Positions 34,399 to 44,000 of a stretch of 64,000 nt of DNA are shown in pieces. Under the pieces are notes generated by a model that did not search any database, was not told where the DNA came from, and worked only from the letters and a program-made list of their open reading frames with translations. Source of the DNA: Halobellus clavatus (GTDB lineage: Archaea; Halobacteriota; Halobacteria; Halobacteriales; Haloferacaceae); NCBI RefSeq assembly GCF_900107195.1, contig NZ_FNPB01000003.1, positions 1 through 64,000 of the forward strand. Direction: 5' to 3'. The position numbers and the translations under genes were made by a program. The first letter of the stretch is position 1, and every line of letters begins with the position of its first letter.

Positions 34399-34480
34399 AT
34401 AGTGTTTACTCTCACTTTTTACCGCCGAGCGCCACCCCCGTTGGCAGCGCCCGGCGGTACGAGATGAGAGTAAACACTAT
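34399..34480. repeat. Palindromic repeat element, copy 2 (82 bp)
   Basis: Perfect 16-bp outer arms ATAGTGTTTACTCTCA (34399-34414) and its reverse complement (34465-34480); inner ACCGCCGAGCGCC pairs with GGCGCTGCC/GCGCCCGGCGGT in a near-palindrome. The element is homologous to copy 1 at 31222-31304. It lies 15 bp past the stop of the hydrolase gene and 71 bp before the small membrane protein gene. Confidence 0.8.
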
Positions 34481-34494
34481 GAGACGGCGTGTCC

Positions 34495-35274
34495 TCACTC
34501 CTGCACGCGCCGGTCGAGGAAGTCCCGAACTGCGTCGTTGAACGCTGTCGGCTGTTCGAGCATCGCGAGGTGTGCCGCCTTCTCGATCACCGTCAGTTCG
34601 CAGTCGGGGATCCCCGCCTGTAGTTGCTCGTGAAAGTGCGGCGGCGTGAGCCGGTCGTACTCACCGACGACCGCGAGGGTCGGGACCCCGACCTCCGAGA
34701 GGTGATCGCGCACGTCGAATCCGTGGGCCGTCCGGAAGTCACGCTCGAGGATCTCACGTCCCGTCGTCCGCAGGGCGTCGCGAGACACGTCGCGTATCTC
34801 CTCGTCGACGTCGTGAAACAGGTGGTCCGGTTCGTGGAAGAATTCGATCACGGGATCGATGTCCTCAGAAACCCAGGCGAGGACGTCGTCGAGGACGGGC
34901 AGCCGCGGTCCCGTCCCGGCGAGGAGCAGCCCCGAGAGATAGAAGTTGCGCTCCAGTGCCGCGGTGAGAGCGACGGCCCCACCCAGCGAGTGGCCAAGAA
35001 GCACCTCGGCACCGACGGCCTCAGCGACTGCCACGACGTCGTCGACGTAGGCTGTGAGCGTCTCATAGCCCGGTTCCGCAGCGACGTCGTCGCTCTCCCC
35101 GTGGCCGCTGAGATCGACCGCGACGAGCGGCTGTTCGGTGGCCAATCTCGACTGCTGCGACCAGACTAGACGGCTCCCGCCGGTCCCGTGGATCGCCAGT
35201 AGCGGAGCGCCCGATCCCCCGCGATCGAACGTGCGGTAGGCCGTCTCCCGCTCGTGGTGTGTTACCGTTTTCAT
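34495..35274 (-). CDS. Alpha/beta-hydrolase
   Basis: The 259-residue protein has the alpha/beta-hydrolase fold: LLAIHGTGGSRLVWSQQ (oxyanion HG), nucleophile elbow LLGHSLGGAVAL with Ser near residue 95, an acid near VVGEYDRLTPP, and the catalytic His in KAAHLAMLEQP near residue 240. It resembles haloperoxidase/esterase-type hydrolases; the substrate is not known. A TTTATC box at about 35299-35304 on the minus strand fits a leaderless start. Confidence 0.9.
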   Translation of the reverse strand: MKTVTHHERETAYRTFDRGGSGAPLLAIHGTGGSRLVWSQQSRLATEQPLVAVDLSGHGESDDVAAEPGYETLTAYVDDVVAVAEAVGAEVLLGHSLGGAVALTAALERNFYLSGLLLAGTGPRLPVLDDVLAWVSEDIDPVIEFFHEPDHLFHDVDEEIRDVSRDALRTTGREILERDFRTAHGFDVRDHLSEVGVPTLAVVGEYDRLTPPHFHEQLQAGIPDCELTVIEKAAHLAMLEQPTAFNDAVRDFLDRRVQE

Positions 35275-35445
35275 ACCACACGATTCGCGGGCGTGGCAGA
35301 TAAACCCTCGATGCAGTCCTTTCGCCGGATTCGGCGCTCAGCCGAGACCCTCGAGACTCGTCGTGGCGGCGGTTTCGACGTCGAACTGCAATTCAACCGT
35401 TCGGATCCGGTGACCATCGCTGTATTGCGATTAGTCTGCGACAGA

Positions 35446-35477
35446 TTTATATAGTAAAGCGACTAACTTGGAGTTAG
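35446..35477 (+). promoter_or_regulatory. Promoter of Hsp20-like/cdc48 genes with palindrome
   Basis: TATA box TTTATATAG at 35446-35454. The perfect palindrome CTAACT-TGG-AGTTAG at 35463-35477 spans the region where transcription should start, about 10 nt before the ATG at 35487. This is a typical repressor position. Confidence 0.6.
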
Positions 35478-35486
35478 GAATCAACG

Positions 35487-35735
35487 ATGAGCACGATGCA
35501 ACTTTCCGGGGAAAACGAGCGAATCGTCCGCCGGTACGAGTACGACGACAGTTGGGTCTTCGTGACCGATCTTCAGGTGGCTGACGAGGACGTCAGCGTC
35601 GACGTCGTCGGATCGACCGCCATCGTCGTGGCCGACACCGACGAGGGCGTGTCCGAGGCGGAGTTCGAGCTCCCCGGGGCCGAGACCTCGATCACGACGA
35701 ACAACGGTGTGCTAACGATCACAGGAGACCGCTAA
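35487..35735 (+). CDS. Hsp20-like small protein (DUF7127-type)
   Basis: The 82-residue protein begins [20 protein letters not shown] and is all-beta, with an alternating pattern [20 protein letters not shown] and [14 protein letters not shown] at the end. The last strand resembles the small-heat-shock (alpha-crystallin) NGVLTI pattern. It is short for Hsp20 and lacks the long N-terminal arm. It is 2 bp upstream of cdc48, so both share one promoter; a role as Cdc48 adaptor or chaperone is plausible. Confidence 0.78.
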   Translation: MSTMQLSGENERIVRRYEYDDSWVFVTDLQVADEDVSVDVVGSTAIVVADTDEGVSEAEFELPGAETSITTNNGVLTITGDR

Positions 35736-35737
35736 AT

Positions 35738-37999
35738 ATGAAACTCACTGTCAAACCCCTCAAGCAGAAGGACGCCGGTCGCGGACTCGCCGCGATCGAC
35801 CGACAGGCCGCCACGGAGATGGATCTCGAAGGCGGCGACTACATCAGGATCGACGGGAGCGACGGCACCGCCATCGCTCGCGTCTGGCCCGGCTATCCCG
35901 AGGACAGCGGCACGGGCGTCGTGCGGATCGATGGCCGACTTCGGCAGCAGGCGAACGTCGGCATCGACGACCACGTCGAAGTCGAGAAGGCTGACATCAA
36001 GCCCGCGAAGCACGTCTCGGTCGCCCTCCCGCAGAACCTCCGGATCAGCGGCAACATCGGCGCGCACCTCAGAGACAAACTCGCCGGCCAACCGGTGACG
36101 CAGGGCCAGAACATCCGCGTCCCGTTCGGCTTCGGCTTTATGTCCTCGGGTAATCAGCCGATCCCGCTGAAGGTCGCCTCGACCGAGCCCGAAGGCACGG
36201 TCGTCGTGACCGACTCGACGGAGGTCTCGATCAGTCAGACCCCTGCCGAGGAGATCCAGTCCGGCGAGGCGGAGGAGAGCGACACGCCCAACGTCGCCTA
36301 CGAGGACATCGGCGGTCTCGACAGGGAACTCGAACAGGTGCGGGAGATGATCGAACTGCCGATGCGGCACCCCGAACTGTTCCAGCGGCTCGGCATCGAG
36401 CCGCCGAAGGGCGTCCTCCTCCACGGTCCGCCGGGGACCGGCAAGACCCTGATCGCGAAGGCCGTCGCCAACGAGATCGACGCCTCCTTCCACACGATCT
36501 CCGGCCCCGAGATTATGTCGAAGTACTACGGGGAGTCCGAAGAACAGCTCCGCGAGATCTTCGAGGAGGCCGAAGAGGAAGCGCCGGCCATCGTCTTCGT
36601 CGACGAGATCGATTCGATCGCGCCCGAGCGTGGCGAGGCCGGCGGAGACGTTGAGCGCAGAGTCGTCGCGCAACTGCTCTCGCTGATGGACGGGCTCGAC
36701 GAGCGCGGCGAGGTCGTCGTCATCGGTGCGACCAATCGGGTCGACGCGATCGACCCGGCACTGCGACGCGGCGGCCGCTTCGATCGCGAGATCGAGATCG
36801 GCGTGCCCGACCGCGACGGCCGCAAAGAGATCCTGCAGGTCCACACGCGGAATATGCCGCTGGCCGACGGCGTCGACCTCGATCAGTACGCCGAGAACAC
36901 CCACGGCTTCGTCGGTGCCGACATCGAGAGCCTGGCGAAGGAGGCCGCGATGACGGCCCTCCGCCGGATCCGACCCGAACTCGATCTCGAATCCGACGAG
37001 ATCGACGCGGACATGCTCGACTCGATCGAAGTCACCGAGGACGACTTCAAGGAGGCGATCAAGGGCATCGAGCCCTCGGCCCTCCGCGAGGTCTTCGTCG
37101 AGGTCCCCGACGTCACCTGGGACGACGTTGGCGGCCTGGACGGCACCAAAGAGCGTCTCCGCGAGACGATCCAGTGGCCCCTCGACTACCCCGAGGTGTT
37201 CGAGCAGATGGATATGCAGTCCGCCAAGGGCGTGCTGATGTACGGGCCGCCCGGGACGGGCAAGACGCTACTCGCGAAGGCCGTCGCCAACGAGTCCGAG
37301 TCGAACTTCATCTCGGTGAAGGGGCCGGAACTCCTCAACAAGTACGTTGGTGAGTCCGAGAAGGGCGTTCGCGAGATCTTCCAGAAGGCCCGCGAGAACG
37401 CCCCGACCGTGGTGTTCTTCGACGAGATCGACTCGATCGCGACCGAGCGCGGCAGCAACACGGGCGACTCCGGCGTCTCCGAACGCGTCGTCTCCCAACT
37501 GCTGACCGAACTCGACGGGCTCGAAACGCTCGAAGACGTCGTCGTGGTGGCGACGACCAACCGCCCGGACCTGATCGACTCGGCGCTGCTGCGGCCGGGC
37601 CGACTGGACCGCCACGTGCACGTTCCCGTCCCCGACGAGGCGGCGCGCCGGGCGATCTTCCAGGTCCACACCCAGCACAAGCCCCTGGCTGACGATGTCG
37701 ACCTCGACTCGCTGTCGCGTCGCACCGAGGGCTACGTCGGGGCCGACATCGAGGCGGTCTGCCGTGAGGCCTCGATGGCCGCCAGCCGAGAGTTCATCAA
37801 CAGCGTCTCTCCCGAGGAGGTCGACGACTCCGTCGGTAACGTCCGCGTGACGATGGACCACTTCGAGCGCGCCCTCAGCGAGGTCGGTCCGAGCGTCACC
37901 GCCGAGACGCGCGAGCGCTACGAAGAGATCGAAGAGCGCTTCCAGACCAGCGAGGTCGAGCGCGAACCCGAGGCCGGCGTCGGTCGGACGTTCCAGTAA
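35738..37999 (+). CDS. cdc48: Cdc48/VAT-type AAA+ unfoldase
   Basis: The 753-residue ATPase unfolds proteins, probably for the archaeal proteasome. It has the N-domain (residues 1-190, double-psi barrel then beta clam), D1 with Walker A GPPGTGKT at 230-237, Walker B IVFVDEID and an Arg-finger region [13 protein letters not shown], and D2 with Walker A at 503-510, Walker [12 protein letters not shown] and [12 protein letters not shown]. All catalytic residues are present. The tail lacks the HbYX motif and ends in GVGRTFQ. It is co-transcribed with the Hsp20-like gene. Confidence 0.97.
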   Translation: MKLTVKPLKQKDAGRGLAAIDRQAATEMDLEGGDYIRIDGSDGTAIARVWPGYPEDSGTGVVRIDGRLRQQANVGIDDHVEVEKADIKPAKHVSVALPQNLRISGNIGAHLRDKLAGQPVTQGQNIRVPFGFGFMSSGNQPIPLKVASTEPEGTVVVTDSTEVSISQTPAEEIQSGEAEESDTPNVAYEDIGGLDRELEQVREMIELPMRHPELFQRLGIEPPKGVLLHGPPGTGKTLIAKAVANEIDASFHTISGPEIMSKYYGESEEQLREIFEEAEEEAPAIVFVDEIDSIAPERGEAGGDVERRVVAQLLSLMDGLDERGEVVVIGATNRVDAIDPALRRGGRFDREIEIGVPDRDGRKEILQVHTRNMPLADGVDLDQYAENTHGFVGADIESLAKEAAMTALRRIRPELDLESDEIDADMLDSIEVTEDDFKEAIKGIEPSALREVFVEVPDVTWDDVGGLDGTKERLRETIQWPLDYPEVFEQMDMQSAKGVLMYGPPGTGKTLLAKAVANESESNFISVKGPELLNKYVGESEKGVREIFQKARENAPTVVFFDEIDSIATERGSNTGDSGVSERVVSQLLTELDGLETLEDVVVVATTNRPDLIDSALLRPGRLDRHVHVPVPDEAARRAIFQVHTQHKPLADDVDLDSLSRRTEGYVGADIEAVCREASMAASREFINSVSPEEVDDSVGNVRVTMDHFERALSEVGPSVTAETRERYEEIEERFQTSEVEREPEAGVGRTFQ

Positions 38000-38098
38000 G
38001 GATCCGGCTTCGGGGCCGATATCGGTCGGCTCGGCCACGCTCCTTTAACTCCGAAATAAACCCGTTTATCGTTCACTTCATCAGAAACGTGGTGTCAC

Positions 38099-38572
38099 CT
38101 AGACGTCCGCGTCGAGGCCGTCCAGGTCGGTGAGGATCGTCGCCGCGTGGCCTTCGGCGTCCACGCCCTCGTAGGTGAGGACGATCTCGCCGTCGGGATC
38201 GATCACGTACGTGTTCCGGAACACGCCGTCGAAGGTGTTGCCGAACATGTTTTTCTCCCCGTAGGAGTCGTACGCGCTCGCGACCTCTCCGCCCTCGTCG
38301 GAGAGCAGTCGGAACGGAAGGTCGTACTCCGCCGCGAACGATTCGAGGTCTGAGACCGAGTCGTCGCTGATCCCGAAGACGCTGACACCGCGCTCGCCGA
38401 ACTCGTCGTAGGTGTCCCGGAAGCCGCAGGCCTCCGTCGTGCAGCCGGGGGTATCGGCCCGCGGGTAGAAGTACACGACGACGAACTCGCCGCGGTGATC
38501 CGACAGCGAGACCGTCTCGCCGTTCTGATCGGGCAACGCGAAGTCCGGCGCCTGCGTTCCTGTCTCCAGCAT
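38099..38572 (-). CDS. bcp: Thioredoxin-dependent peroxiredoxin (Bcp type)
   Basis: The 157-residue protein has the PRADTPGCTTEACGFRD motif with peroxidatic Cys44 and resolving Cys49 (atypical two-Cys Bcp/PrxQ). It reduces peroxides with thioredoxin-like donors. It begins MLETGTQAPDFALPDQNGET; the open frame upstream of that ATG is basic and unlike the family. It lies 47 bp after the GINS gene. Confidence 0.95.
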   Translation of the reverse strand: MLETGTQAPDFALPDQNGETVSLSDHRGEFVVVYFYPRADTPGCTTEACGFRDTYDEFGERGVSVFGISDDSVSDLESFAAEYDLPFRLLSDEGGEVASAYDSYGEKNMFGNTFDGVFRNTYVIDPDGEIVLTYEGVDAEGHAATILTDLDGLDADV

Positions 38573-38619
38573 ACGAATCGGGTTGCAGGGTCTGGTGCTT
38601 GAACGTACCGCTCTGGCCG

Positions 38620-39777
38620 TCACTCCAATCGCTCGGCGGCGTCGCGCTCGATGAGCGGCCCCGCGTTGGTGCTCGGGAGCGTCACGACGTCCTCGGCCGC
38701 GAGATCGTACTCCCGCTCGTCGACGCCGAAGATCCGGCCGACGTCCTCGGTGATACGGAGCGTCAACCGCTCGGTGTCGTCGCCGCTCCCGCCTCGCGCT
38801 TCGGGCCCCTCGGACCCGCCGGTCGGCGGCGAGGCGTCCGGCACGCTGTCTGCTGGCAGGCCGCCGTCCCGAGCGGTCCGCTCCCCGTGTTCCGTCTCGG
38901 TCGGTTCGCTCTCCGTGGCGTCCTCGGCCTCCGCACCGACGACCGGCGCTTCCGTCGCCGCCGCGTCCGGCGGGGCATCCGGCGGGACGGCCGGCCCGCC
39001 GCCGTCGGATGGGTGTCCGGCGTCCGGCTCTGCGGAGGGGTCGGACCGCCCCGCGGGCGGGTCCGGAGCCGTAGCCGACCCCGTTGTCGCCGCCGAGTCA
39101 CCCGGTGCCGGCTCCTCAGGCGCTTCCTGATCCGACTCCGACGACGGACCGCCCATCGCCTCAGCGAGCACGTCGTCGGGTGACGCGGTGTTTGTGGGAT
39201 CCGCGGGGTTCGCGGCATCTGTGGCATTCGCGGCATTCGTAGTAGCCGCGCTATCTGTCGTATCCGCTGTGGCCTCGGAGACGCCGGGCGCAGTCGTCGC
39301 CGGCGATCCGTGCTGTGCAGACGCGCGATCGCTCGCCGCCTGTCCAGGTGGCGCGTCCGCGGGTTCGGTCTGGTCGACGGCGGGACTTCCCTCTCCGGCG
39401 AGGACGTCCAGAATCGTCTGTCGGCTCTGCTTGATACGTCCGACGAGATCGTCGAAGAGCGCCCGTTCCTCGGCAGTCAGTCCGTTCGTGTCGGCACTCA
39501 TATCCGCGGCCGCGAACGACGCCAGTTTGACCACCTTCCCGACCCGGCGCTCGTAGATCGCCTCGACGACCTCTTCGGCGGTCTCGATCTCGTCAGTGAG
39601 TTCTCCGACTGCCGGATCGCCGAAGGGATCGTCCGCGTCCGCCGCCGCCCGTTTCCGTTCGGCTTTCCGCTCTTCGATGTAAGCGGCCACGTCCGCGTAG
39701 AACGAATCGCGGAGATGCTGGAGGCTGTCCTTCTGGCGCTCGGTCCGTTGGACGCTCCGCAACTCGTCTAGATCCAT
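38620..39777 (-). CDS. gins51: GINS complex subunit (Gins51-like)
   Basis: GINS binds MCM and GAN/RecJ in the replicative helicase. The N-terminal helical A-domain (about 1-140: MDLDELRSVQRTERQKDSLQ, AAYIEERKAERKRAA, EERALFDDLVGRIKQSRQTI) and C-terminal B-domain (about 333-385: RLTLRITEDVGRIFGVDERE, LPSTNAGPLIERDAAERLE) are separated by a linker of about 190 residues rich in Ala, Thr, Pro, Asp and Glu. The linker is likely disordered and makes this twice the size of most archaeal Gins51. It is 16 bp after priS, the usual archaeal pair. Confidence 0.9.
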   Translation of the reverse strand: MDLDELRSVQRTERQKDSLQHLRDSFYADVAAYIEERKAERKRAAADADDPFGDPAVGELTDEIETAEEVVEAIYERRVGKVVKLASFAAADMSADTNGLTAEERALFDDLVGRIKQSRQTILDVLAGEGSPAVDQTEPADAPPGQAASDRASAQHGSPATTAPGVSEATADTTDSAATTNAANATDAANPADPTNTASPDDVLAEAMGGPSSESDQEAPEEPAPGDSAATTGSATAPDPPAGRSDPSAEPDAGHPSDGGGPAVPPDAPPDAAATEAPVVGAEAEDATESEPTETEHGERTARDGGLPADSVPDASPPTGGSEGPEARGGSGDDTERLTLRITEDVGRIFGVDEREYDLAAEDVVTLPSTNAGPLIERDAAERLE

Positions 39778-39793
39778 ATCCGTTGTCTCCCGT

Positions 39794-40951
39794 TCACTCT
39801 TTGATCTTCTCCGCGCGTCCTCGGGCCATCAAGAAGATCCCGAGGCATTCCTCTACGGAGTGCTCACCCTCCGGGATACTAAACGTGTCGCCGTCGAAGT
39901 CTACCGGGCCCGGATCGGTGACGGTCACGGCGATGTCGCGGCCCCGAAAGCGGTCGGACACGGCGTCTTCCAGCGGCCGGAACGACTCGATCTCCGAGCG
40001 GTCCAGCGGCGTCACTGCCAGCCCCGAGCCCCCGTGGAGACTCCCGGGGAGCCGAATCAACCGCTTGGTGTCAGTCGTCACGGGTTCGTCGATGGGCGCC
40101 GTCTCGGCCTCGATCGCCTCGGACGCGAGCGCGTCGACGAGGATGCGCGTGCCCGGCCCGCCGGCCTCGACGTTCCCCTCGCGGATGGCCTCGAAGTTGT
40201 GCTGGATCTGCCCGAGGATGGTCTCCGCGCGGCCCGCGCCGATGCCGTCGAGCTCCTGCAGTCGGGCGAGTGCGTCCGCCTCGTCCATTTCGCGGAGCCG
40301 CTCGGCGAGGTCGACGAGTCGAGTGTGGACGCGCGCGCCCCACCCGCCGCGGCGGCGGAGTACCCGCCGCGTCGTGCCGCGGTTCGAGACCGTCTCGATC
40401 AGGCCGTCGCGATCGAGATCGATCGCGCGGACGTAGTCGACGATCTCCCGGCGGGCCTCGCTGTCGAGTCCTCTCACTTCCGGATCCCGGACGTGGACGT
40501 GGTAGCCCCGGCCGCCCGAGAAGACGACCGAGACGTCCGTGAAGCCGAAGTCGTCGTCGACGAACGAGAGCAGATTCAGCAGTTCCTCCTTGCAGGCGGC
40601 GAGCATCTCGGCGTACGACGTCTCATCGGGGTCCACGCCGGGGAGGTGGTCCGCGTCGAGGTCGAAGACCAGATCGGCGGACTGCCAGCCCTTCTCGTCC
40701 ATCGAACTCGCTCCCGGATCGGCGAACCGCGCCGAGGAGAAGTAGACGTGCCGCGGGGCCGTCCGGTGGAGGAAGTCGCCGAGGTCACCGACGTCCAAGA
40801 GGGACTGGTGGCGAACCATCGTCGTCGAGCCCGCGCTCCAGGGGATGTGCCCCCACTCGCGACGGTCGGCCGCAGGCGGGAGTGAGATGTCGCTCCGACG
40901 GTAGTAGTCGCCGAATCGACCCTCGAGATACGTCCGCGTACGCGACTCCAT
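39794..40951 (-). CDS. priS: DNA primase small subunit
   Basis: PriS is the catalytic subunit of archaeal primase. The 385-residue protein contains the metal-binding [11 protein letters not shown] near residues 92-102, [11 protein letters not shown], and [16 protein letters not shown], typical of the AEP fold, as well as a second acidic region later ([18 protein letters not shown]). It starts [20 protein letters not shown]. PriL is not in the window. It is upstream of gins51. Confidence 0.95.
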   Translation of the reverse strand: MESRTRTYLEGRFGDYYRRSDISLPPAADRREWGHIPWSAGSTTMVRHQSLLDVGDLGDFLHRTAPRHVYFSSARFADPGASSMDEKGWQSADLVFDLDADHLPGVDPDETSYAEMLAACKEELLNLLSFVDDDFGFTDVSVVFSGGRGYHVHVRDPEVRGLDSEARREIVDYVRAIDLDRDGLIETVSNRGTTRRVLRRRGGWGARVHTRLVDLAERLREMDEADALARLQELDGIGAGRAETILGQIQHNFEAIREGNVEAGGPGTRILVDALASEAIEAETAPIDEPVTTDTKRLIRLPGSLHGGSGLAVTPLDRSEIESFRPLEDAVSDRFRGRDIAVTVTDPGPVDFDGDTFSIPEGEHSVEECLGIFLMARGRAEKIKE

Positions 40952-41016
40952 CAGTCAGATTCGATAGCGAAGGGAGGGCTAAAGCCGTTGTGACTCGGGC
41001 GAGCGCGAGCGCGTGC

Positions 41017-42078
41017 TCACTCGAACTGCTCGCGGTCCGGGATCCCGTCGCGCCCGAGGATGATCTCCTGGGCCTCGACGTCCTCCAGCGACGCGACGAG
41101 CCCGCCGATCTCCAGCGTTCCGTCGTCGGTCTCCAGCCTGAGCGAGGCGACCTCTTCTGTCTCCTCGAACGTCGTGGTCTCGATCTCGCCCTCGACGATC
41201 ACCGGGTCGCCGCTTTCGATGTCGCGGCCCGTGATCGAGGCGTAGAAGGGGCCGTCGAACACCCGGACGTCCTTCACGGCCCGGCGAATCGAGGCGTATC
41301 GGCGCGGGAACGGTCGGCGCTTGCCGTCCTCGGCGAGCGTCTCGGCGGTCGACCACAGGACCGTCCCGAAGAACCCCGAGACGAGAAAGCCCAGCGCCGA
41401 GCGGTTGAAGATGACGCCGTACCGGTCGCGGTCGTCGCGGAGCGCGTCCTGTGTGGCGTAGATCGAGTAGTTGCCGTCGGCGACGGCGAGGACGGGGGTC
41501 GTGATCCCCCGTCGCGCTCGGGCCACAGTCGCGACCTCCAGGTAGTCGAACGACGACGGATCGGGAGCGCGAGATCCGGGCGTGACCAGCAGGTCGATGC
41601 TCACTCCCGCGTCGATGGCGGTTGCGAGGTCGTCGCGGAAGCGACGGAGGAGTTCGGGCGTAAGCGAGAGGACGATCTCGTACTCGGCGCTCTCGATGAT
41701 CTCCTCAATGTACCGGAGGATCGTCGAGCGCGACTTCACCAGCGAGACCGCTTCGGTGTCTCGGGCCGGCGCAGTGTACCGCGCCTCGAGTTCGGAGACG
41801 AGATCGTCAAGCGACTGCTGTACGTCGCCGAACGCGTCGTCGGGATTGACGGCGACGACCTTCATCGGGCGGGACTCACGGAGTTCGACGAGTCCGCGAT
41901 CCGAGAGACTCCGGACCGTGTCGTACACCCGTGGCTGCGGGATCTCGCTCCCGTCGGCGATCTCGGAGGCCGTCAGCTCCCCGTGTTCGAGCACTGCGAG
42001 GTAGGCCTCGATCTCGTACTCGCCGAGGTTGAACCGGTCGCCGACGCGTTCGAGCGTCGTTCGAAGTTCGTCTGCCAT
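41017..42078 (-). CDS. trmB: TrmB-family transcriptional regulator
   Basis: The 353-residue protein has an N-terminal winged HTH ([43 protein letters not shown], about residues 10-70), a central phospholipase-D-like domain of the TrmB superfamily (about 115-245), and a C-terminal beta domain of the sugar-binding type. In Halobacterium TrmB controls gluconeogenesis and cofactor genes in response to sugar. I chose [10 protein letters not shown] at 42078; TATA-like TTTAGTAA on the minus strand at 42106-42113 lies about 31 nt upstream. Confidence 0.9.
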   Translation of the reverse strand: MADELRTTLERVGDRFNLGEYEIEAYLAVLEHGELTASEIADGSEIPQPRVYDTVRSLSDRGLVELRESRPMKVVAVNPDDAFGDVQQSLDDLVSELEARYTAPARDTEAVSLVKSRSTILRYIEEIIESAEYEIVLSLTPELLRRFRDDLATAIDAGVSIDLLVTPGSRAPDPSSFDYLEVATVARARRGITTPVLAVADGNYSIYATQDALRDDRDRYGVIFNRSALGFLVSGFFGTVLWSTAETLAEDGKRRPFPRRYASIRRAVKDVRVFDGPFYASITGRDIESGDPVIVEGEIETTTFEETEEVASLRLETDDGTLEIGGLVASLEDVEAQEIILGRDGIPDREQFE

Positions 42079-42112
42079 ACCAGTATCTCTGACCCCCGAC
42101 ACTTACAATTTA

Positions 42113-42322
42113 CTAAACTTCGAGTAGCACTCGATTGTCGAACCGAATCCCAGCCGAACGATTCTCATAGATCCAGCCGACCCACTGACAGCCCGCAATC
42201 GCCTTCCAGCGGGTGCCTCGCGGATGCTGCGGACCTTCGCCGACGATCCGGGCGATCGCCCGGCCCGTGCCCGTGGAACCGCCAGGATGCGGGATCGGGC
42301 TCCCGACCGACGTGCGAATCAC
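42113..42322 (-). CDS. Possible small gene, 69 aa, unknown
   Basis: An open frame from a GTG ends QWVGWIYENRSAGIRFDN and a short tail. The Trp/Tyr/Asn-rich C-terminal half reads more like a real protein than the usual shadow frames, and no convincing gene lies opposite. Against it: weak GC3 bias and a less acidic composition than neighbours. Its stop lies inside the TATA region of trmB. The rest of 42103-42450 holds the promoter of the MscS gene (TTTTTATG near 42422). Confidence 0.35.
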   Translation of the reverse strand: MIRTSVGSPIPHPGGSTGTGRAIARIVGEGPQHPRGTRWKAIAGCQWVGWIYENRSAGIRFDNRVLLEV

Positions 42323-42450
42323 TTCCGTCCGGCGAGCTGACTGCGATCCCACCGACTCCCGACCGCGAGAGCGATTCTCACCGACCGAGCGGGTGGTGTT
42401 TCCCCATCGGGTGACAACGCTTTTTATGTGCCCCCACGCTGGTCGGAGGT

Positions 42451-43509
42451 ATGCTGTCGCCATCGACGATCGTGGCTGCGGCGACGCCCACTGGATCGAC
42501 TGGGATAGTGTCGTCGTGGCTCCAGATTCCGGGCGTCCGGCCGCTGCTCGCCCTCCTCGTCGTGGGTCTGGGTGTCGTCGGCTCGCGGTACGTCGTCAGA
42601 CTCCTCGGTCGACCGGTGGCTCGCCAGTTCAAGCGACAGAGTGTCGCCCAGACGGTGCTGCGACTCATCCGCCTCGCGGTCGTCCTCATAGCTCTCGGCG
42701 GGGCCGCCCGGATCCTCGGTCTCGAAGTCGGCGATCTCGTGCTCTCGGTGACGGTGTTCTCGGCCGTCCTCGGTATCGTTCTCGCGCCGATCGTCGGCAG
42801 CATCATCAACGGCGTGTTCGTCCTCGCAGACCAGCCGTACGAGATCGGCGATCTGATCGAACTGGAAGACGGCCGGCGGGCGTTCGTCGACGAGATCACG
42901 ATCAACTACACCAAACTGCTCACCCTCGACAACACCTCGCTGGTGATTCCGAACTCCTCGATCCGCGACCGGCTGGTGACGAACTTCTCCGCAGAGGACG
43001 AACGTGTCCGGCTCGGACTCGACGTCCTCGTGACGTACGAATCCGACACTGAAGCGGCCCGTCAGCATATGCGCCGCGCCGCGGCTGCCGAAGCCGAGGT
43101 GGTCGAAGGGGGACCCGACATTCGTATCGGCGGGGCCAGATACCCTGCTGGCCCGACCGTCCATCGGGCGGACTTCGCTGACGACGGCGTCCTCCTCAGA
43201 CTTCGATATTGGGTGAAGAAACCCTACCGGATCGCGACCATCGAATCGCACATCCGCGATCGGATCTGGGACGCGGTCACGGATACCGACGCCGTGGAGT
43301 TCGCCTACCCGCATCGACATCTGGTCTTCGACGACACCAGCGGCACGCTGGACGCGACGGTGGACTCGCGCGCCGAGCGCGAGATCGAGGCCCACGCAGA
43401 ACGACGGGCAGGGGACGCCGATTCCCCGGGTACACCGTCCGAAACTCAAGATATGCCGACCGGCGGCGCGGAACCGACCACCGATGAGACGTCAGGCAGC
43501 GACGAGTGA
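42451..43509 (+). CDS. MscS-family mechanosensitive channel (second copy)
   Basis: The 352-residue protein has three or four membrane helices (about 30-50, 75-95, 105-130), the pore helix FSAVLGIVLAPIVGSIINGV, then QPYEIGDLIELEDG and the beta domain with SLVIPNSSIRDRLVTNF. It is shorter at the N-terminus than the MscS at 22.4 kb and is only distantly similar. The tail after residue 310 is acidic. TTTTTATG about 30 nt upstream and GGAGGT just before the ATG mark the start. Confidence 0.92.
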   Translation: MLSPSTIVAAATPTGSTGIVSSWLQIPGVRPLLALLVVGLGVVGSRYVVRLLGRPVARQFKRQSVAQTVLRLIRLAVVLIALGGAARILGLEVGDLVLSVTVFSAVLGIVLAPIVGSIINGVFVLADQPYEIGDLIELEDGRRAFVDEITINYTKLLTLDNTSLVIPNSSIRDRLVTNFSAEDERVRLGLDVLVTYESDTEAARQHMRRAAAAEAEVVEGGPDIRIGGARYPAGPTVHRADFADDGVLLRLRYWVKKPYRIATIESHIRDRIWDAVTDTDAVEFAYPHRHLVFDDTSGTLDATVDSRAEREIEAHAERRAGDADSPGTPSETQDMPTGGAEPTTDETSGSDE

Positions 43510-43519
43510 GGCCCCCAGG

Positions 43520-43927
43520 TCAGTTGTCGGCCCGGACGGTGATCACAGTGCACTCCAACTTTTTGCGAAGATACGACTCGATGTCCGGGTCGTCGAGGAT
43601 CCGCCGGAGCATCTGCCGCCAGCGACCCGCCTGTTTCGAACCGAGGACCACCACGTCGGCGGCCTGTGCGGCCACCTCTTCGAGGATCGCCTCTTCGACG
43701 ATGAACCCACGGCGGACGACGTAGCGTGTCCGATCCTGTGAGCCCACCGCCGACTCGACGGCGCGCTTCAACGCCGCCCGCGTCACCCCTCGGCTGTCCT
43801 GGTAGAGGTCGACGTGGAGGACCGTCAACTCGGCCTCCTGTTCCCGGGCGATCCGGACTGCTTCCGAGAGCGTCGCTCGCGAGTGCTTCGAGAGTGGGTA
43901 TCGCACGGGGACCACCACACGCGTCAT
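43520..43927 (-). CDS. Universal stress protein (UspA-like)
   Basis: The 135-residue protein starts MTRVVVPVRYPLSKHSRATL and has the Usp fold: LTVLHVDLYQ, VVRRGFIVEEAILEEVAAQA and AADVVVLGSKQAGRWRQMLR. The last segment replaces the usual GSHGR-G9-GS nucleotide loop; the ATP site is therefore incomplete. It converges on the MscS gene, 10 bp apart. Confidence 0.85.
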   Translation of the reverse strand: MTRVVVPVRYPLSKHSRATLSEAVRIAREQEAELTVLHVDLYQDSRGVTRAALKRAVESAVGSQDRTRYVVRRGFIVEEAILEEVAAQAADVVVLGSKQAGRWRQMLRRILDDPDIESYLRKKLECTVITVRADN

Positions 43928-44000
43928 TATAGGCCCCGACGCCCCCGCGGTTCCTGAACGTTTGCACTCCACGGTCGGCCAGCAGTCCAGGCCTCTCGAC

